Positions 53,493 to 63,108 of a DNA stretch of 64,000 nt are shown in pieces (the stretch's first letter is position 1; each line of letters opens with the position of its first letter). Both the position numbers and the translations under genes were made by a program. The notes beneath the pieces are model-generated. The model had not been told where the DNA came from and made no database searches. It was given only the letters and a program-made list of their open reading frames with translations. Location of the stretch: assembly GCA_964582375.1 (NCBI GenBank), contig CAZORL010000004.1, positions 1 through 64,000 on the forward strand, written 5' to 3'. Source of the stretch: CAKSQF01 sp964582375. GTDB taxonomy: Bacteria; Bacillota; Clostridia; Oscillospirales; CAG-272.

Positions 53493-54629
53493 TCATTCCC
53501 CTGCCTTTGTCACTTTTTTAACATATGCACGTCTGCGTTTGTGTATTTCTCTCGGAAAACGCTTCCACTGATTTTGAATGGCAAAATTGTCTTCGAGATT
53601 TAGGTTCGTCTCGGCGTATTCGATGTTGTCCTCGGCAAGCATTCGCATAAGCTCTGCGGTGATTATGGCAGTGATGCCTCTGTTTAGATATTCGGGATGG
53701 ACCGCGATAAGTCCGAGATCGAGCACCTTCGGATGTTTGATCGCACCGAGCAGGCGAACAAGTGCGGCGGGGGTCATATGACCGTTTGACCTCTGAACGG
53801 CATGCGCCAGTGACGGAAAGCAAATTCCCATGCAGACTATCTTGTCATTTTCGTCAAGGATCGCTGCGACATATTTAAGATCGATGATCAGTCTGAAATT
53901 GTCGATCATCATTTTCTTCATGCCGTCGGTGAAGGGAACGGTCCCGTAGAGCCCTTCGTATCCGATGTCGATCAGCTCAAACAGACCATCTGCGTATTTG
54001 TTTATAAAATCCCCGACATTTTTTGCCTTGCCGATGCGCAGTTTGTAACGGTTCATAACAAAATCCGACATTTTTTTCATCCGGGCGATCGACTCGGGGT
54101 CGGGAGCACGCAGTATCGACTCGTTCCAGTCAACCTCTTTGACATATCCGCTGTCCTCAACGAGTTTTGGGTAGTAATCATAGTTGTACTGCTCCTCGTA
54201 TGTGGACAGCCTGTCAAAGCCCTCGATCAAAAGCCCCTCACGCTCAAGATCCGAAAATCCCAGCGGGCCGCAGAGAGTGTCCATGCCTCTCTTGGCGGCA
54301 AAATCTTCAACCGCCGAAAAGAGCGCGCGTGAGACTTCCGTGTCGTCAATGCAGTCAAATCGCGTAAATCTGACACGCTTTTCGCCATGCTTTTCGTTCG
54401 ATGCTCTCTGCAGGATCGCGGAAATTCGTCCGACGGTCACACCGTCTCTTTTGGCGAGAAAATATTCGCTCTCACAGCTGTCATTGTATATGTAATTTTT
54501 TGAAAAGATCTTTTTTTCGTCTCCCCAAAGCGGTGGGACAAAAAACTCACAGTCTTTATACAGCCTCAACGGAAAATTCAGAAATTCGTTTTGCTCTTTT
54601 TTGCTTCTTACCTTGATGATGTCTACCAT
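53493..54629 (-). CDS. Uncharacterised GNAT-like acyltransferase in a lipid operon
   Basis: A 378-residue protein with a GNAT-like C-terminal half. The LGLIAVHPEYLNRGITAIITAE stretch (cited by its core HPEYLNRG) resembles the acyl-CoA binding loop, and AETNLNLEDN follows. The N-terminal half shows weaker N-acetyltransferase-type strands and a PLWGDEKK motif. It belongs to a large family of unknown substrate. It is sandwiched without gaps between degV and plsX, suggesting a role with acyl-phosphate, acyl-ACP or phospholipid. ATG 54629 is chosen over an earlier frame start. Confidence 0.6.
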   Translation of the reverse strand: MVDIIKVRSKKEQNEFLNFPLRLYKDCEFFVPPLWGDEKKIFSKNYIYNDSCESEYFLAKRDGVTVGRISAILQRASNEKHGEKRVRFTRFDCIDDTEVSRALFSAVEDFAAKRGMDTLCGPLGFSDLEREGLLIEGFDRLSTYEEQYNYDYYPKLVEDSGYVKEVDWNESILRAPDPESIARMKKMSDFVMNRYKLRIGKAKNVGDFINKYADGLFELIDIGYEGLYGTVPFTDGMKKMMIDNFRLIIDLKYVAAILDENDKIVCMGICFPSLAHAVQRSNGHMTPAALVRLLGAIKHPKVLDLGLIAVHPEYLNRGITAIITAELMRMLAEDNIEYAETNLNLEDNFAIQNQWKRFPREIHKRRRAYVKKVTKAGE

Positions 54630-54640
54630 AACAGCCTCGC

Positions 54641-55531
54641 TTATCTGTGCAGAGCGTGGAAGCAAATGCCCGCACCGTTCGGTCCACAGTGACTGCCAGC
54701 TGTTGGGTTGGTAGGTACTATCTCGATATCAAGCGTATCACCGAACTCTGTACGCATCATGTCGGCAAGCTCATTGGCAAATTCGGGAGCATCGGTGTGA
54801 CCGACTATCACCTTGTGGGATGCAACATCGTCGCCAAGCTCGCGTGCATAGGAGATCAGCTTTTCCATCGCACGCTCTCTGCCGCGCTCCTTGCCTATGC
54901 TGACCATCTTTCCCTCGGGTGACATGTAAATGATCGGACGTATGCCGAGCAGTGTGCCCATGGTTGCCGAAATGCCGCTGACTCTGCCCGAACGCTTGAA
55001 GAACTTGAGATCGTCGGCAAAAAAGTACATGGCATAGTGATCGACCTCACGCTCCGCAAAAGCGAGCATCTCTTCGACCGATGCACCGTCCGAGAGCATT
55101 TTCCCAACCTCGGAAAGGAACATGTATCCCATGATCGCAATTCCTTTGGTGTCTATCGAGTAAAATTTCCTCTCGGGAAAATCGGCACGAAGACGTTCGA
55201 GTGCTTTTTCCATTACATCAAATGTGCAGGTCATCTCTGCCGAGAAATGGACATAGAGTATGTCATTTCCTGCCTCAAATTCGGGGCGGAAGTAGTTGTC
55301 GTACGCCTGCTCGGTCAGTGCGCTCGTTGTCGGGAGCGTGCCCTCACGAAGTGTGTTATAGAATGCGTGAATATCAAATTCGTTCGGATCATCGCCAAAC
55401 TCGGCGTTGTTTTCGTATGGTCTGATCTCACGTCCGTCGATCGCAAACGGCATGCTGATAAGCTTGCATCCGTATTTTTTTGCGATCGCAGGGGTGATGT
55501 CGCAATCGGTATCCGCAAAAAGTGTAAGCAT
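54641..55531 (-). CDS. DegV family fatty-acid-binding protein (FakB type)
   Basis: A 296-residue protein that presents fatty acids to FakA. Visible are the DegV core (FADTDCDITPAIAKKYG), TTSALTEQAY, a Ser/Thr acyl site and a C-terminal RSGRVSGISATMG and HCGPNGAGICF. It lies 25 bp after fakA. ATG 55531 follows GAAAGGAAAA. Confidence 0.9.
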   Translation of the reverse strand: MLTLFADTDCDITPAIAKKYGCKLISMPFAIDGREIRPYENNAEFGDDPNEFDIHAFYNTLREGTLPTTSALTEQAYDNYFRPEFEAGNDILYVHFSAEMTCTFDVMEKALERLRADFPERKFYSIDTKGIAIMGYMFLSEVGKMLSDGASVEEMLAFAEREVDHYAMYFFADDLKFFKRSGRVSGISATMGTLLGIRPIIYMSPEGKMVSIGKERGRERAMEKLISYARELGDDVASHKVIVGHTDAPEFANELADMMRTEFGDTLDIEIVPTNPTAGSHCGPNGAGICFHALHR

Positions 55532-55556
55532 TTTGATTTTCCTTTCGTATTTTGAG

Positions 55557-57227
55557 TTATTCAAGTACCGCAGTGTAATCGTATATCGGCTGACCGCCGT
55601 CGATCATTATTATCTCGATCTTTTTGTATTTTTCGCGAAGCCTGTCGCAAAGGGTGCGTGCGACACTTGTCTTTGCATCCTCGCCGACAAGCAACAGCAT
55701 GACCCCGTAGCCGGACAGATCCTCCGCCTCAAGCATCCGACAAAGTGCCTCCTCGGCACACTTTGCCTGTGATAAGATCTTGTCGCCGGTGAATCCGATG
55801 TAACTGCCTTCTTCAACCGAAACACCGCCGACCTTTGCGCATCTTTCGGCACGCGATACGCTGAGCGTGCGAACCTGCGAGATAACATCGGATAGCTCGG
55901 ACATGATCGTGTCGGTGTCACCCTCGGTGTCCATCATCGACATCGCCGCATATCCCTCCCCGACCGTCCGTGTTTCGAGTACGCAGATCTTTGACCCATC
56001 GTAAAGCTCGGATGCTTGTTTTGCCGTCATTATTATGTTTTTGTTGTTCGGGAAAACGAATATCCTTTCGGCATCAGCTGATTTGAATGCATCTATCATG
56101 TCGGCAACCGACGGGTTCATCGATTGCCCTCCGTCAACAACGGCATCCGCACCAAGCGATCTGAAGGTCTCTTTAAGCCCCTCTCCGGCGGCAACGGCAA
56201 CGATTCCCGTCTTTTTGCGGGCTTTTTTGGCAAGCAGCTTTTGTGCATTGTCTCCGCGTGCGATCGCCGCCTTGTTTTGGAATGTCATGTTCTCGATCTT
56301 AAGCGTCAGAAATTCTCCGTATTTTTGGCAATGATTCAAAACATCCCCGGGGACTTTCGTGTGGACGTGAACCTTTACGATACTTTCCTGCACAAACGCA
56401 ACGATCGAATCTCCGACCGATTGCAGATACTTTATCAGTGTATCAAGGTCAAAGCTTTTGATATCGCATTTTGATGATTGAAGCCTTAATAGAAACTCGG
56501 TGCAGTAGCCGAATTCGAGCGTGCTTTCGGATGAAAACAGCGAAAAATCCACGCATGTCGCTCCGCCGACCGAAAATTCGCCCTTTTCCGAGGCTCTCTC
56601 GGGCATTTTGCCGAAAAGCGCATCACGCATTCCCTCGAATATGCAGAGAAGCCCCGCGCCCCCGCTGTCAACGACGCCCGCCTCCGCAAGTGCGGGAAGC
56701 AGATCTGTGGTGCGATCGAGTGAGCGACGCATCTCGTCGAGCAGAGCGTCAAAATATTCTGCTATCTCGCCGCTTTTGGCAGTGCTGTTTGCATAGGCGA
56801 CCGCATCCTTGAAAACGGTCAGTATAGTGCCCTCGACAGGGTGGGGAACTGCGCTGTATGCCGACCTGACTCCCGCACTCATCGAACGCATCAGCCTGTC
56901 GATATCGGCAGACTCGATCGTCGAAAACTCGCTTGTTATTCCCGAAAAAATACGCGAGAGTATAACCCCCGAGTTTCCGCGTGCACCGAGAAGCATCCCG
57001 TCGGACGCCGCCTTTGCCGCATCGCAAAGACGCTCGCCCGCAACCTCAGCCGCCGCCGCACCTCTGTCAAAGGTCATCAGCATGTTGTCGCCCGTGTCAC
57101 CGTCGGGGATCGGAAAGACATTTAAGTCGTTAACGCTCTGACGGTGCTCCGCAAGTCTGCCAGAGCCTGCTCGAAGCATGTCGGCAAAGACCTTGCCGCT
57201 TATCGTTGTCGTGTTATATTCTGTCAT
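55557..57227 (-). CDS. fakA: Fatty-acid kinase FakA (DhaL/DAK2 domain)
   Basis: A 556-residue kinase that phosphorylates FakB-bound fatty acid. The N-terminal DhaL domain has DLNVFPIPDGDTGDNM and LGARGNSGVILSRI. The C-terminal half is the FakA-type DegV-like domain. With DegV, PlsX, ACP and PlsY it completes exogenous fatty-acid uptake into phospholipid. Confidence 0.92.
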   Translation of the reverse strand: MTEYNTTTISGKVFADMLRAGSGRLAEHRQSVNDLNVFPIPDGDTGDNMLMTFDRGAAAAEVAGERLCDAAKAASDGMLLGARGNSGVILSRIFSGITSEFSTIESADIDRLMRSMSAGVRSAYSAVPHPVEGTILTVFKDAVAYANSTAKSGEIAEYFDALLDEMRRSLDRTTDLLPALAEAGVVDSGGAGLLCIFEGMRDALFGKMPERASEKGEFSVGGATCVDFSLFSSESTLEFGYCTEFLLRLQSSKCDIKSFDLDTLIKYLQSVGDSIVAFVQESIVKVHVHTKVPGDVLNHCQKYGEFLTLKIENMTFQNKAAIARGDNAQKLLAKKARKKTGIVAVAAGEGLKETFRSLGADAVVDGGQSMNPSVADMIDAFKSADAERIFVFPNNKNIIMTAKQASELYDGSKICVLETRTVGEGYAAMSMMDTEGDTDTIMSELSDVISQVRTLSVSRAERCAKVGGVSVEEGSYIGFTGDKILSQAKCAEEALCRMLEAEDLSGYGVMLLLVGEDAKTSVARTLCDRLREKYKKIEIIMIDGGQPIYDYTAVLE

Positions 57228-57253
57228 TTTTGCTCCTTTTAGTGTCGATCGAT

Positions 57254-57496
57254 CTATTTGACTTTGATCGGTTCTATTAACTCAATAATGTCATAAAGCG
57301 TGCATCCGAGTACCTCGCAGATCTTCATAAGTGTGCTGAGATGCACGGGCTGATTTTTACCGAGTTTTGCTATTACCGCAGAACTCAGCTTGGTCATTTT
57401 TTGCAGATCCTTTTTCTTCATTTTTCTGTCGATAAGCAGTTTCCAAAGCTTGTCATATGACAGTTTAAGCGTTTGAGTTACCTTTTCGCCTGACAT
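57254..57496 (-). CDS. XRE-family helix-turn-helix regulator
   Basis: An 80-residue protein made of one Cro/C1-type HTH (LIDRKMKKKDLQKMTKLSSAVIAKLGKNQPV). It is the first gene of the fatty-acid operon and probably regulates it. GGAGGG lies 9 nt before ATG 57496. A 22-bp palindrome overlaps the region just upstream of its promoter. Confidence 0.85.
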   Translation of the reverse strand: MSGEKVTQTLKLSYDKLWKLLIDRKMKKKDLQKMTKLSSAVIAKLGKNQPVHLSTLMKICEVLGCTLYDIIELIEPIKVK

Positions 57497-57528
57497 GATC
57501 GTCACCCTCCTTTTTTTCTTGTACCGTT

Positions 57529-57557
57529 AGTATATCACAAATTTCGACATTTGTCAA
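57529..57557 (-). promoter_or_regulatory. Promoter of the XRE-fakA-plsX-acpP operon
   Basis: On the minus strand TTGACA (57552-57557), 17-bp spacer, TATACT (57529-57534). Confidence 0.8.
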
Positions 57558-57561
57558 CAAT

Positions 57562-57583
57562 AATCTTTATTTTCGTAAAGATT
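57562..57583. promoter_or_regulatory. Palindrome upstream of the fatty-acid operon promoter
   Basis: AATCTTTA-N6-TAAAGATT, perfect over both 8-bp arms, 4 bp upstream of the -35. A candidate operator for the XRE regulator. Confidence 0.5.
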
Positions 57584-57595
57584 TTCTTTTTCAAG

Positions 57596-57632
57596 TAAAA
57601 GAAAAAGAGCCGTCCCTGCAAAACAGCTCTTT
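57596..57632 (-). terminator. Terminator of the transglutaminase operon
   Basis: A 7-bp stem (57604-57610 with 57626-57632) with a 15-nt loop, followed on the minus strand by TTTTCTTTTAC. Confidence 0.6.
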
Positions 57633-57640
57633 AACTTATG

Positions 57641-60595
57641 TTACATTACCGCGCGTACATATCTGTACCACAGCTTTTTGGGTATCGACAGTGCCGAGTA
57701 TTCGGTCTTTATCAGAGATTCCGCAAATTCTCCGAGCCTTTCAAGCCCCTCTCTGCTTATCTCTCCCGAAAATTCGAGTTCCTCCATTATTTCGGTGATC
57801 TCTGTCATGGTGTGTGACCATGCAAGGCGTCTGCGTATCGCTGCCGCCGCTTTTTTATCGCGCGGATCGGGACGTGCCGGATGATCTGCTCTGTAAGCAA
57901 ATTCGAGCGGTGTCTCGCCCGAGTGCACCTTTGCGACAGTCAGTCTGACGACCTCCCATATGCAGTCGATGAGGACTCCCGATATCGCCGCCATTTCGGT
58001 CTTGTCCTCAAAGTTTCCGTAGATCGCACGCTCGATGTAGTAATCTCTTCCCGCACGTATCTTCTTTTGCCGCTTGTACATTAGCAGCATGATGACGGCA
58101 ACGATCGCCACAGCTCCGATCGATATGCAGATCTTTGCAATGTCGGCGGCGGACAGCGTGAATTTGTCCTTTTCGCCCTCATCGCCCTCATCATCTTTGA
58201 CATCAGGCTCTGTTGTGGTGTCGCTCGTTTCGGGGGGTGTAGTAAATTCGGGTTTTGATGTTACCGGATCGACGATCGACGGTAGCTTTGAGTCGCTCGA
58301 TCTGTCAATATAGTAAATGGCAGAATAATATGACGGCGTTACCTCGATCGTGCGCCAGCCGAGTCCGTCTATCCAGACCTCGACCCATGCATGTGCATCT
58401 TCGTCGGTTACCGACGATCTGTAGATCTTGTTTCCCTCATCGTCTTTGCTCTCGTAAAAATTGTTTGCGAGATATCCCTGAACATATCTTGCGGGAATGC
58501 CCAGTTCTCTTAATATGAGCGTTGCCGCCGTCGCAAATTGTACACAGTATCCGTCTTTTGTCTCAAGCAAAAATGAGTCAATGTCAGATGCGTACTCACC
58601 CGACGGCTTTGTCGGCTCGGTCGTGTACTTGTAATTAAGTATCATGTAGTTGACAACAGCCATGATCTTATCAAAATCGGTCGGCGCGGCACTGACCTCA
58701 TCATACAGCTCGGCGGCGATCGATTTTACGCTTTCAAGCGATGCTCCCTTGCCGTAAAACTCTTTGACATAGGCTGCGTATTCTTCGTATGCACTGACGT
58801 TTTCGGCGATCCACTGCCTGCGATTCGACGATTCGAGAAATTCCTCTATTCCGTCTGTTCCGTAGCTTGAAAGTCCTTCAAGTTTTAGCCGTTCGGTAAA
58901 TCGCTCGCGAAGATCGTCAGCGTCCGAGGTCGCGATATTTGCTGCATTTTTCAAAAAGTCGTTGACAAGCAGATTGTATTTTGCCGCACTGTCCGCATTT
59001 GCCGCATAATTCTTGTGTATGTAGGTCGGAAGGATCGCAGGGGCGGTGAATGCTTTTTTGAGATTCAGCCAGCTTGATGTGTATATTCCGTCCGAATAGA
59101 GATCAACACTCTCGGAGTATTTGTCCTCTCTCGACAGGTGTTCGTAATTGCCTATCGATGCCCCGACATAACTCTGCGGCATCGTGTACAAAAGTCCCGT
59201 GCTTTTTATCGATTCAACATCAACAAGCGTCGCATAATATCCGAGCCTTGACTCGCCGTAGTATTTGTCCTTCGGGAACGAATCCGGGTCAAGCCACGAG
59301 TCCAATCTGCGGTAGAGCGAATATGTCAGCGTGTCTCCGCTGATCCCCGTATATCTGTTCCGCATCACGGCGAGCATGTCCTTGTAATCATCATCAGTGA
59401 GCAGATTCCATGAGTTGTCGCTCTCGTTAAAGTCCGAGGCGATCCAGCTGCGCAGGTATATGTTCTGATTTTTTGTGTAAGATGACACCTTGAACAACTG
59501 TACACCGTCAAAATGTATGTCTTCAAGCTCTGCCGATCGCTTGTCGATCAGAGAGTTCATCACGTTGAGTCTCGGGTCACCGCCCGTCAGCAGTGTCATC
59601 ACAATGTTGCGCGCCGATGATATCGGACGGCTTATCGCTTTGATCTCTCGCCAGGGGGTCTTGATCGCCGCGGCGGGACCTGCAAGGACGGCGATCACGA
59701 GCAGTCCCGCAAGTGCTGATGAAAATCCTGAATATGCACGCGATTTTTTTGAATTTTTGTGCTCGGCGTACAACCTGTCGTATGCAGAAAGAACAACGGT
59801 CGAGCAAAGTCCTGCCAAAATGCTGACAATGCCGATGTTGCTTCCTGTCAGATTGTAGGTAAAGCAGACAGCACAGATCAACCCTCCGAAGATGAGCATC
59901 GGAACAAGCCTTGTTCGCTTTGCCGAAAAGGCGGCAAATATCAGCCCGATAAGAGTTGCGAGCGTGAATATTCCGCCGTAGATCAGCACTGCCTCAATGC
60001 GATCGGATGAGACCGACAGTGCCCCGAGCGACGGCAGATCAAAACGCGAGAGCGTTGCATATCCAAGCTCCTCGAGCATGTCCATCATTCTGCTCCAAAG
60101 TCGCTCGACTCCGTCGGTGATCAGCGTCAAGGGAGAGCCGACAAAGAGAAAGACTCCACCGACAAATGCCGCTATCATGCCTGCCCCGACCAATATCAGC
60201 TTGCCGCCGATGAAACAGAGCGAGAATGCCGCGACAGATCCGACACAGTAGAGCAGAAGTGCCCACAGATTTATCTCGACAAGCTCAAACGAGTCAACGA
60301 TCAGCGCACATATGCCGAATACCGAAAGCCCGATCGAGAAGAACCTAAGCAGATATCCGATCGGTATCGACAAAGGAAATCCCTTCATTCTGTCGGGGGC
60401 ATAGAGCGTCGCATCCTCGTTTCGCCTCAGAGCGCGTTTTTGGCGACGCTCGGCTTTGGCACTCTCTTTTGTGCGCTTTGCGGCAATTTTCTTTGCTTTT
60501 TTCGCGCTTGCTTTTGTCACATCCGACGGCGAGTCGGAATTTATGTATTCTTCGAGATCGACCGTTTTGTTTGTCTTTTTGCGATTATTCTTCAT
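57641..60595 (-). CDS. Membrane transglutaminase-like protein
   Basis: A 984-residue protein. A Lys/Arg-rich N-terminus (1-60) precedes about eight membrane helices (80-310), then an external region and a transglutaminase-like fold with Cys684 (DGYCVQFATA), His735 (DAHAWVEVW) and E751 (IEVTP). A Thr/Pro/Asp linker (about 785-810), a further membrane helix (819-840) and a cytoplasmic tail follow. It belongs with DUF58 and MoxR proteins, a frequent three-gene set of unknown function; peptide or protein cross-linking is assumed from the fold. Confidence 0.85.
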   Translation of the reverse strand: MKNNRKKTNKTVDLEEYINSDSPSDVTKASAKKAKKIAAKRTKESAKAERRQKRALRRNEDATLYAPDRMKGFPLSIPIGYLLRFFSIGLSVFGICALIVDSFELVEINLWALLLYCVGSVAAFSLCFIGGKLILVGAGMIAAFVGGVFLFVGSPLTLITDGVERLWSRMMDMLEELGYATLSRFDLPSLGALSVSSDRIEAVLIYGGIFTLATLIGLIFAAFSAKRTRLVPMLIFGGLICAVCFTYNLTGSNIGIVSILAGLCSTVVLSAYDRLYAEHKNSKKSRAYSGFSSALAGLLVIAVLAGPAAAIKTPWREIKAISRPISSARNIVMTLLTGGDPRLNVMNSLIDKRSAELEDIHFDGVQLFKVSSYTKNQNIYLRSWIASDFNESDNSWNLLTDDDYKDMLAVMRNRYTGISGDTLTYSLYRRLDSWLDPDSFPKDKYYGESRLGYYATLVDVESIKSTGLLYTMPQSYVGASIGNYEHLSREDKYSESVDLYSDGIYTSSWLNLKKAFTAPAILPTYIHKNYAANADSAAKYNLLVNDFLKNAANIATSDADDLRERFTERLKLEGLSSYGTDGIEEFLESSNRRQWIAENVSAYEEYAAYVKEFYGKGASLESVKSIAAELYDEVSAAPTDFDKIMAVVNYMILNYKYTTEPTKPSGEYASDIDSFLLETKDGYCVQFATAATLILRELGIPARYVQGYLANNFYESKDDEGNKIYRSSVTDEDAHAWVEVWIDGLGWRTIEVTPSYYSAIYYIDRSSDSKLPSIVDPVTSKPEFTTPPETSDTTTEPDVKDDEGDEGEKDKFTLSAADIAKICISIGAVAIVAVIMLLMYKRQKKIRAGRDYYIERAIYGNFEDKTEMAAISGVLIDCIWEVVRLTVAKVHSGETPLEFAYRADHPARPDPRDKKAAAAIRRRLAWSHTMTEITEIMEELEFSGEISREGLERLGEFAESLIKTEYSALSIPKKLWYRYVRAVM

Positions 60596-62015
60596 CTTGA
60601 TCGACCTCCTTTTGTGCCCTTGCTCTCGACACGCCGCCGCTTATCCTGCCGTCGCGTGCGTCAAGTACCTTGATGCCTTTACGGGACAGCTCCGAGAGCG
60701 AGTTCTCGAGTTCCTCGAAGTATCTGCCTTTTTCGGACTCGGCGATCTTTTCGGTCGGGATGTAGGTGTAAAACTCGGACGCAGCACCTCCGCGAAAGCT
60801 TGTCTCCGAAAGCGATGATACAAGCTTTCGCGATACTCTGCCGCCGACAAAACAGAATGTCGCATTGTCAACGGCACCCGAGACTATCTCGGCAAGAGAT
60901 GCGACCTCGTGCTCGGTTTTGACTATGGGTGCGGTCGCGAAAAGCCTGTATATCTCGTCAAACGCGGCGCGAGAGTCGATGCGTGCCGCCAAATAGCCCT
61001 CGCTGACTCGATCGTCAAACCAAATGAGTGTGACCGAGCTGCCTGACGTCAGCAGCAGTGCGTTGACGATGGCGATCGCACTCTCGATGATGCCGTCTGC
61101 CGCAAATTCGTTTATGTCGTCGGCATATTTTTCGGGATCGCTCTCATATCTTACCGCATTGTCGCAGATCACGATCGTTTGCTTTTCACTGTTTTTTGCG
61201 TATTGGCGTACCAAAAGCTCCTCTGTTTTCGATGAAAGCTTCCAGTGTATTGCGCGAAGTGAGTCACCGGGGGCGTAATTTCTTATGTCGGATATCTCGG
61301 TGTTGTCGTTGCCCGAATGCCTGTTTACCGTTTCGGTGATGTCGCTGTCAAGCCTGTCTCCGTCTCGTCCCGAGAGGGTACGCCTTGCGGGGAAAACGAA
61401 GATCTCTCTTGATAGGTTGACATCCATGCGATAGCAAAAGAGGCGCATGGGGTCTGATATGTAAATATCGGATACACCTATCTCATATCCGCCGCGATAG
61501 GCAAAGGAAAGAGTTTTTTTGATCTCGTAACTGCCGAGCGGTATCAGCGAAAGCCTGGTGAGCCGCCTCTGACAGCGTACCGCGTCATCGGACGGGACGG
61601 AGATCATCGCATCGACGAACGGGAAGGGGATCGGCGAGCTGTTGCTGACTGTCAGTGAGAAATCGACCGGCGAGCCCTTTTCGACCTCGGTGTAATCAGA
61701 CTCGGTATAGATCTTGATCGTCAGTGCGCCGATAAGAAGATATACAAGTGCCATTATCGGCAAAAAGATCATAAATACGAGTATTACCGCAGATACCGAG
61801 CTTCGAAGTGTCTGCGTGAACACTATCGCAAAGATCAGCATCGCGACATAGATCGCAAAATTTGCCGTCGGACGGAATTTTACACCTCGTCCGTCGTGCC
61901 CCGCAAAACGCTCCTTGATCGGTGCGACGATGCGGCGACATTTTTCCCGAAGGCGTGAGGTCAGTGTGCCCACACGGCGAAAAAAATTGTTTATCGACTG
62001 TTTTGTTGATTTCAT
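60585..62015 (-). CDS. DUF58 membrane protein
   Basis: A 476-residue protein with two membrane helices (about 52-92), a beta-rich domain and the DUF58 signature NYAPGDSLRAIHWKLSSKTEELLVRQY, cited by its cores GDSLRAIHW and LLVRQY. DUF58 has a von Willebrand-like fold. It overlaps the transglutaminase gene by 11 bp and follows the MoxR ATPase, its usual partner. Confidence 0.88.
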   Translation of the reverse strand: MKSTKQSINNFFRRVGTLTSRLREKCRRIVAPIKERFAGHDGRGVKFRPTANFAIYVAMLIFAIVFTQTLRSSVSAVILVFMIFLPIMALVYLLIGALTIKIYTESDYTEVEKGSPVDFSLTVSNSSPIPFPFVDAMISVPSDDAVRCQRRLTRLSLIPLGSYEIKKTLSFAYRGGYEIGVSDIYISDPMRLFCYRMDVNLSREIFVFPARRTLSGRDGDRLDSDITETVNRHSGNDNTEISDIRNYAPGDSLRAIHWKLSSKTEELLVRQYAKNSEKQTIVICDNAVRYESDPEKYADDINEFAADGIIESAIAIVNALLLTSGSSVTLIWFDDRVSEGYLAARIDSRAAFDEIYRLFATAPIVKTEHEVASLAEIVSGAVDNATFCFVGGRVSRKLVSSLSETSFRGGAASEFYTYIPTEKIAESEKGRYFEELENSLSELSRKGIKVLDARDGRISGGVSRARAQKEVDQDEE

Positions 62016-62029
62016 CTGCCGTCTGCCTG

Positions 62030-63019
62030 TCAGTTCTTCTTTTCGGATCGATCGGCACCCTCACCGCGCGAGCCGCGGAAGGGAACGGATGTGTGAGAGA
62101 GTATGTCGGAAAGGACAGCCTCGGCATTCTTGCCCGCAAGCTTTGCCTCTTGAGTGAGTACAAGTCTGTGCGAAAGTACCGGACGAGCCACCGCCTTGAC
62201 ATCCTCGGGCGTTACATAATTTCTTCCGTGCATGAACGCCCATGCCGCCGATACGCGCATCAGCGCAAGGGATGCTCTCGGAGAGGCACCCAGCGAGATC
62301 ATCGGGTGCTTTCTTGTCTCGTTTATCAGCGAAACTATGTACTTACATACCTCTTCGTCAACCTTTGCGGAAAGTACCTCAGCACGCATCTCGGCAATCG
62401 ATTCTCTATCTGCAACAGACTTTACATCGTCGAGCGGATTGACGCCTCGACGGTCAAGCAGGATCGCGACCTCCTGCGCCTCGGAGGGATATCCCATTGA
62501 AAGCTTCATCGCAAATCTGTCAAGCTGAGCCTCGGGAAGGGGGTATGTGCCGATAAATCCCTGCGGGTTCTGCGTTGCAATTACCATGAAGGGATCGGGC
62601 AGCTTGTATGTTACGCCGTCAACGGTCACTCTTGACTCTTCCATCGCCTCGAGCAGTGCCGACTGCGTTTTCGGCGAGGCACGGTTTATCTCGTCGCCGA
62701 GCAGGAGATTGCACATGCAAAGACCCTCGCGGTACTCGAATTTTTCGGTTTGTCTGCTGTAAATGTTAAATCCCGTGATGTCGGATGCCATGACGTCGGG
62801 TGTGAACTGCGCACGCTTGAACGAAAGTCCTGCGGCTTTTGCAAGTGCCGATGCCAAGGTCGTTTTACCGACACCCGGAACGTCCTCGATCAGAACATGT
62901 GAGCCTGAGAGCATCGCGCATATCAGAAGCGTGACCTCGTTTCTCTTGCCTACAACAACCTTTTCGACCTCGTCGATCAGTGCGCCCGCACACTTTGAGC
63001 CTTTTGTTTGTTCGCCCAT
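62030..63019 (-). CDS. MoxR-family AAA+ ATPase
   Basis: A 329-residue chaperone-like ATPase. Walker A is DVPGVGKTT, Walker B LLGDEINRASPKTQ, and sensor 1 ATQNPQG; a winged-helix-like C-terminus follows. MoxR proteins activate VWA or DUF58 partners. It heads the moxR-DUF58-transglutaminase operon. Confidence 0.94.
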   Translation of the reverse strand: MGEQTKGSKCAGALIDEVEKVVVGKRNEVTLLICAMLSGSHVLIEDVPGVGKTTLASALAKAAGLSFKRAQFTPDVMASDITGFNIYSRQTEKFEYREGLCMCNLLLGDEINRASPKTQSALLEAMEESRVTVDGVTYKLPDPFMVIATQNPQGFIGTYPLPEAQLDRFAMKLSMGYPSEAQEVAILLDRRGVNPLDDVKSVADRESIAEMRAEVLSAKVDEEVCKYIVSLINETRKHPMISLGASPRASLALMRVSAAWAFMHGRNYVTPEDVKAVARPVLSHRLVLTQEAKLAGKNAEAVLSDILSHTSVPFRGSRGEGADRSEKKN

Positions 63020-63079
63020 TTTGATTCCTTCCCTCGGAAATATATCCGATCTGACAATTTTTGTAGAATAAACATAAAT

Positions 63080-63108
63080 ATTTTATCATATTTGCCGATC
63101 AAAATCAA
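63080..63108 (-). promoter_or_regulatory. Promoter of the moxR operon
   Basis: On the minus strand TTGATT (63103-63108), 17-bp spacer, TAAAAT (63080-63085). The 11-bp motif at 63090-63100 lies in the spacer. Confidence 0.65.
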
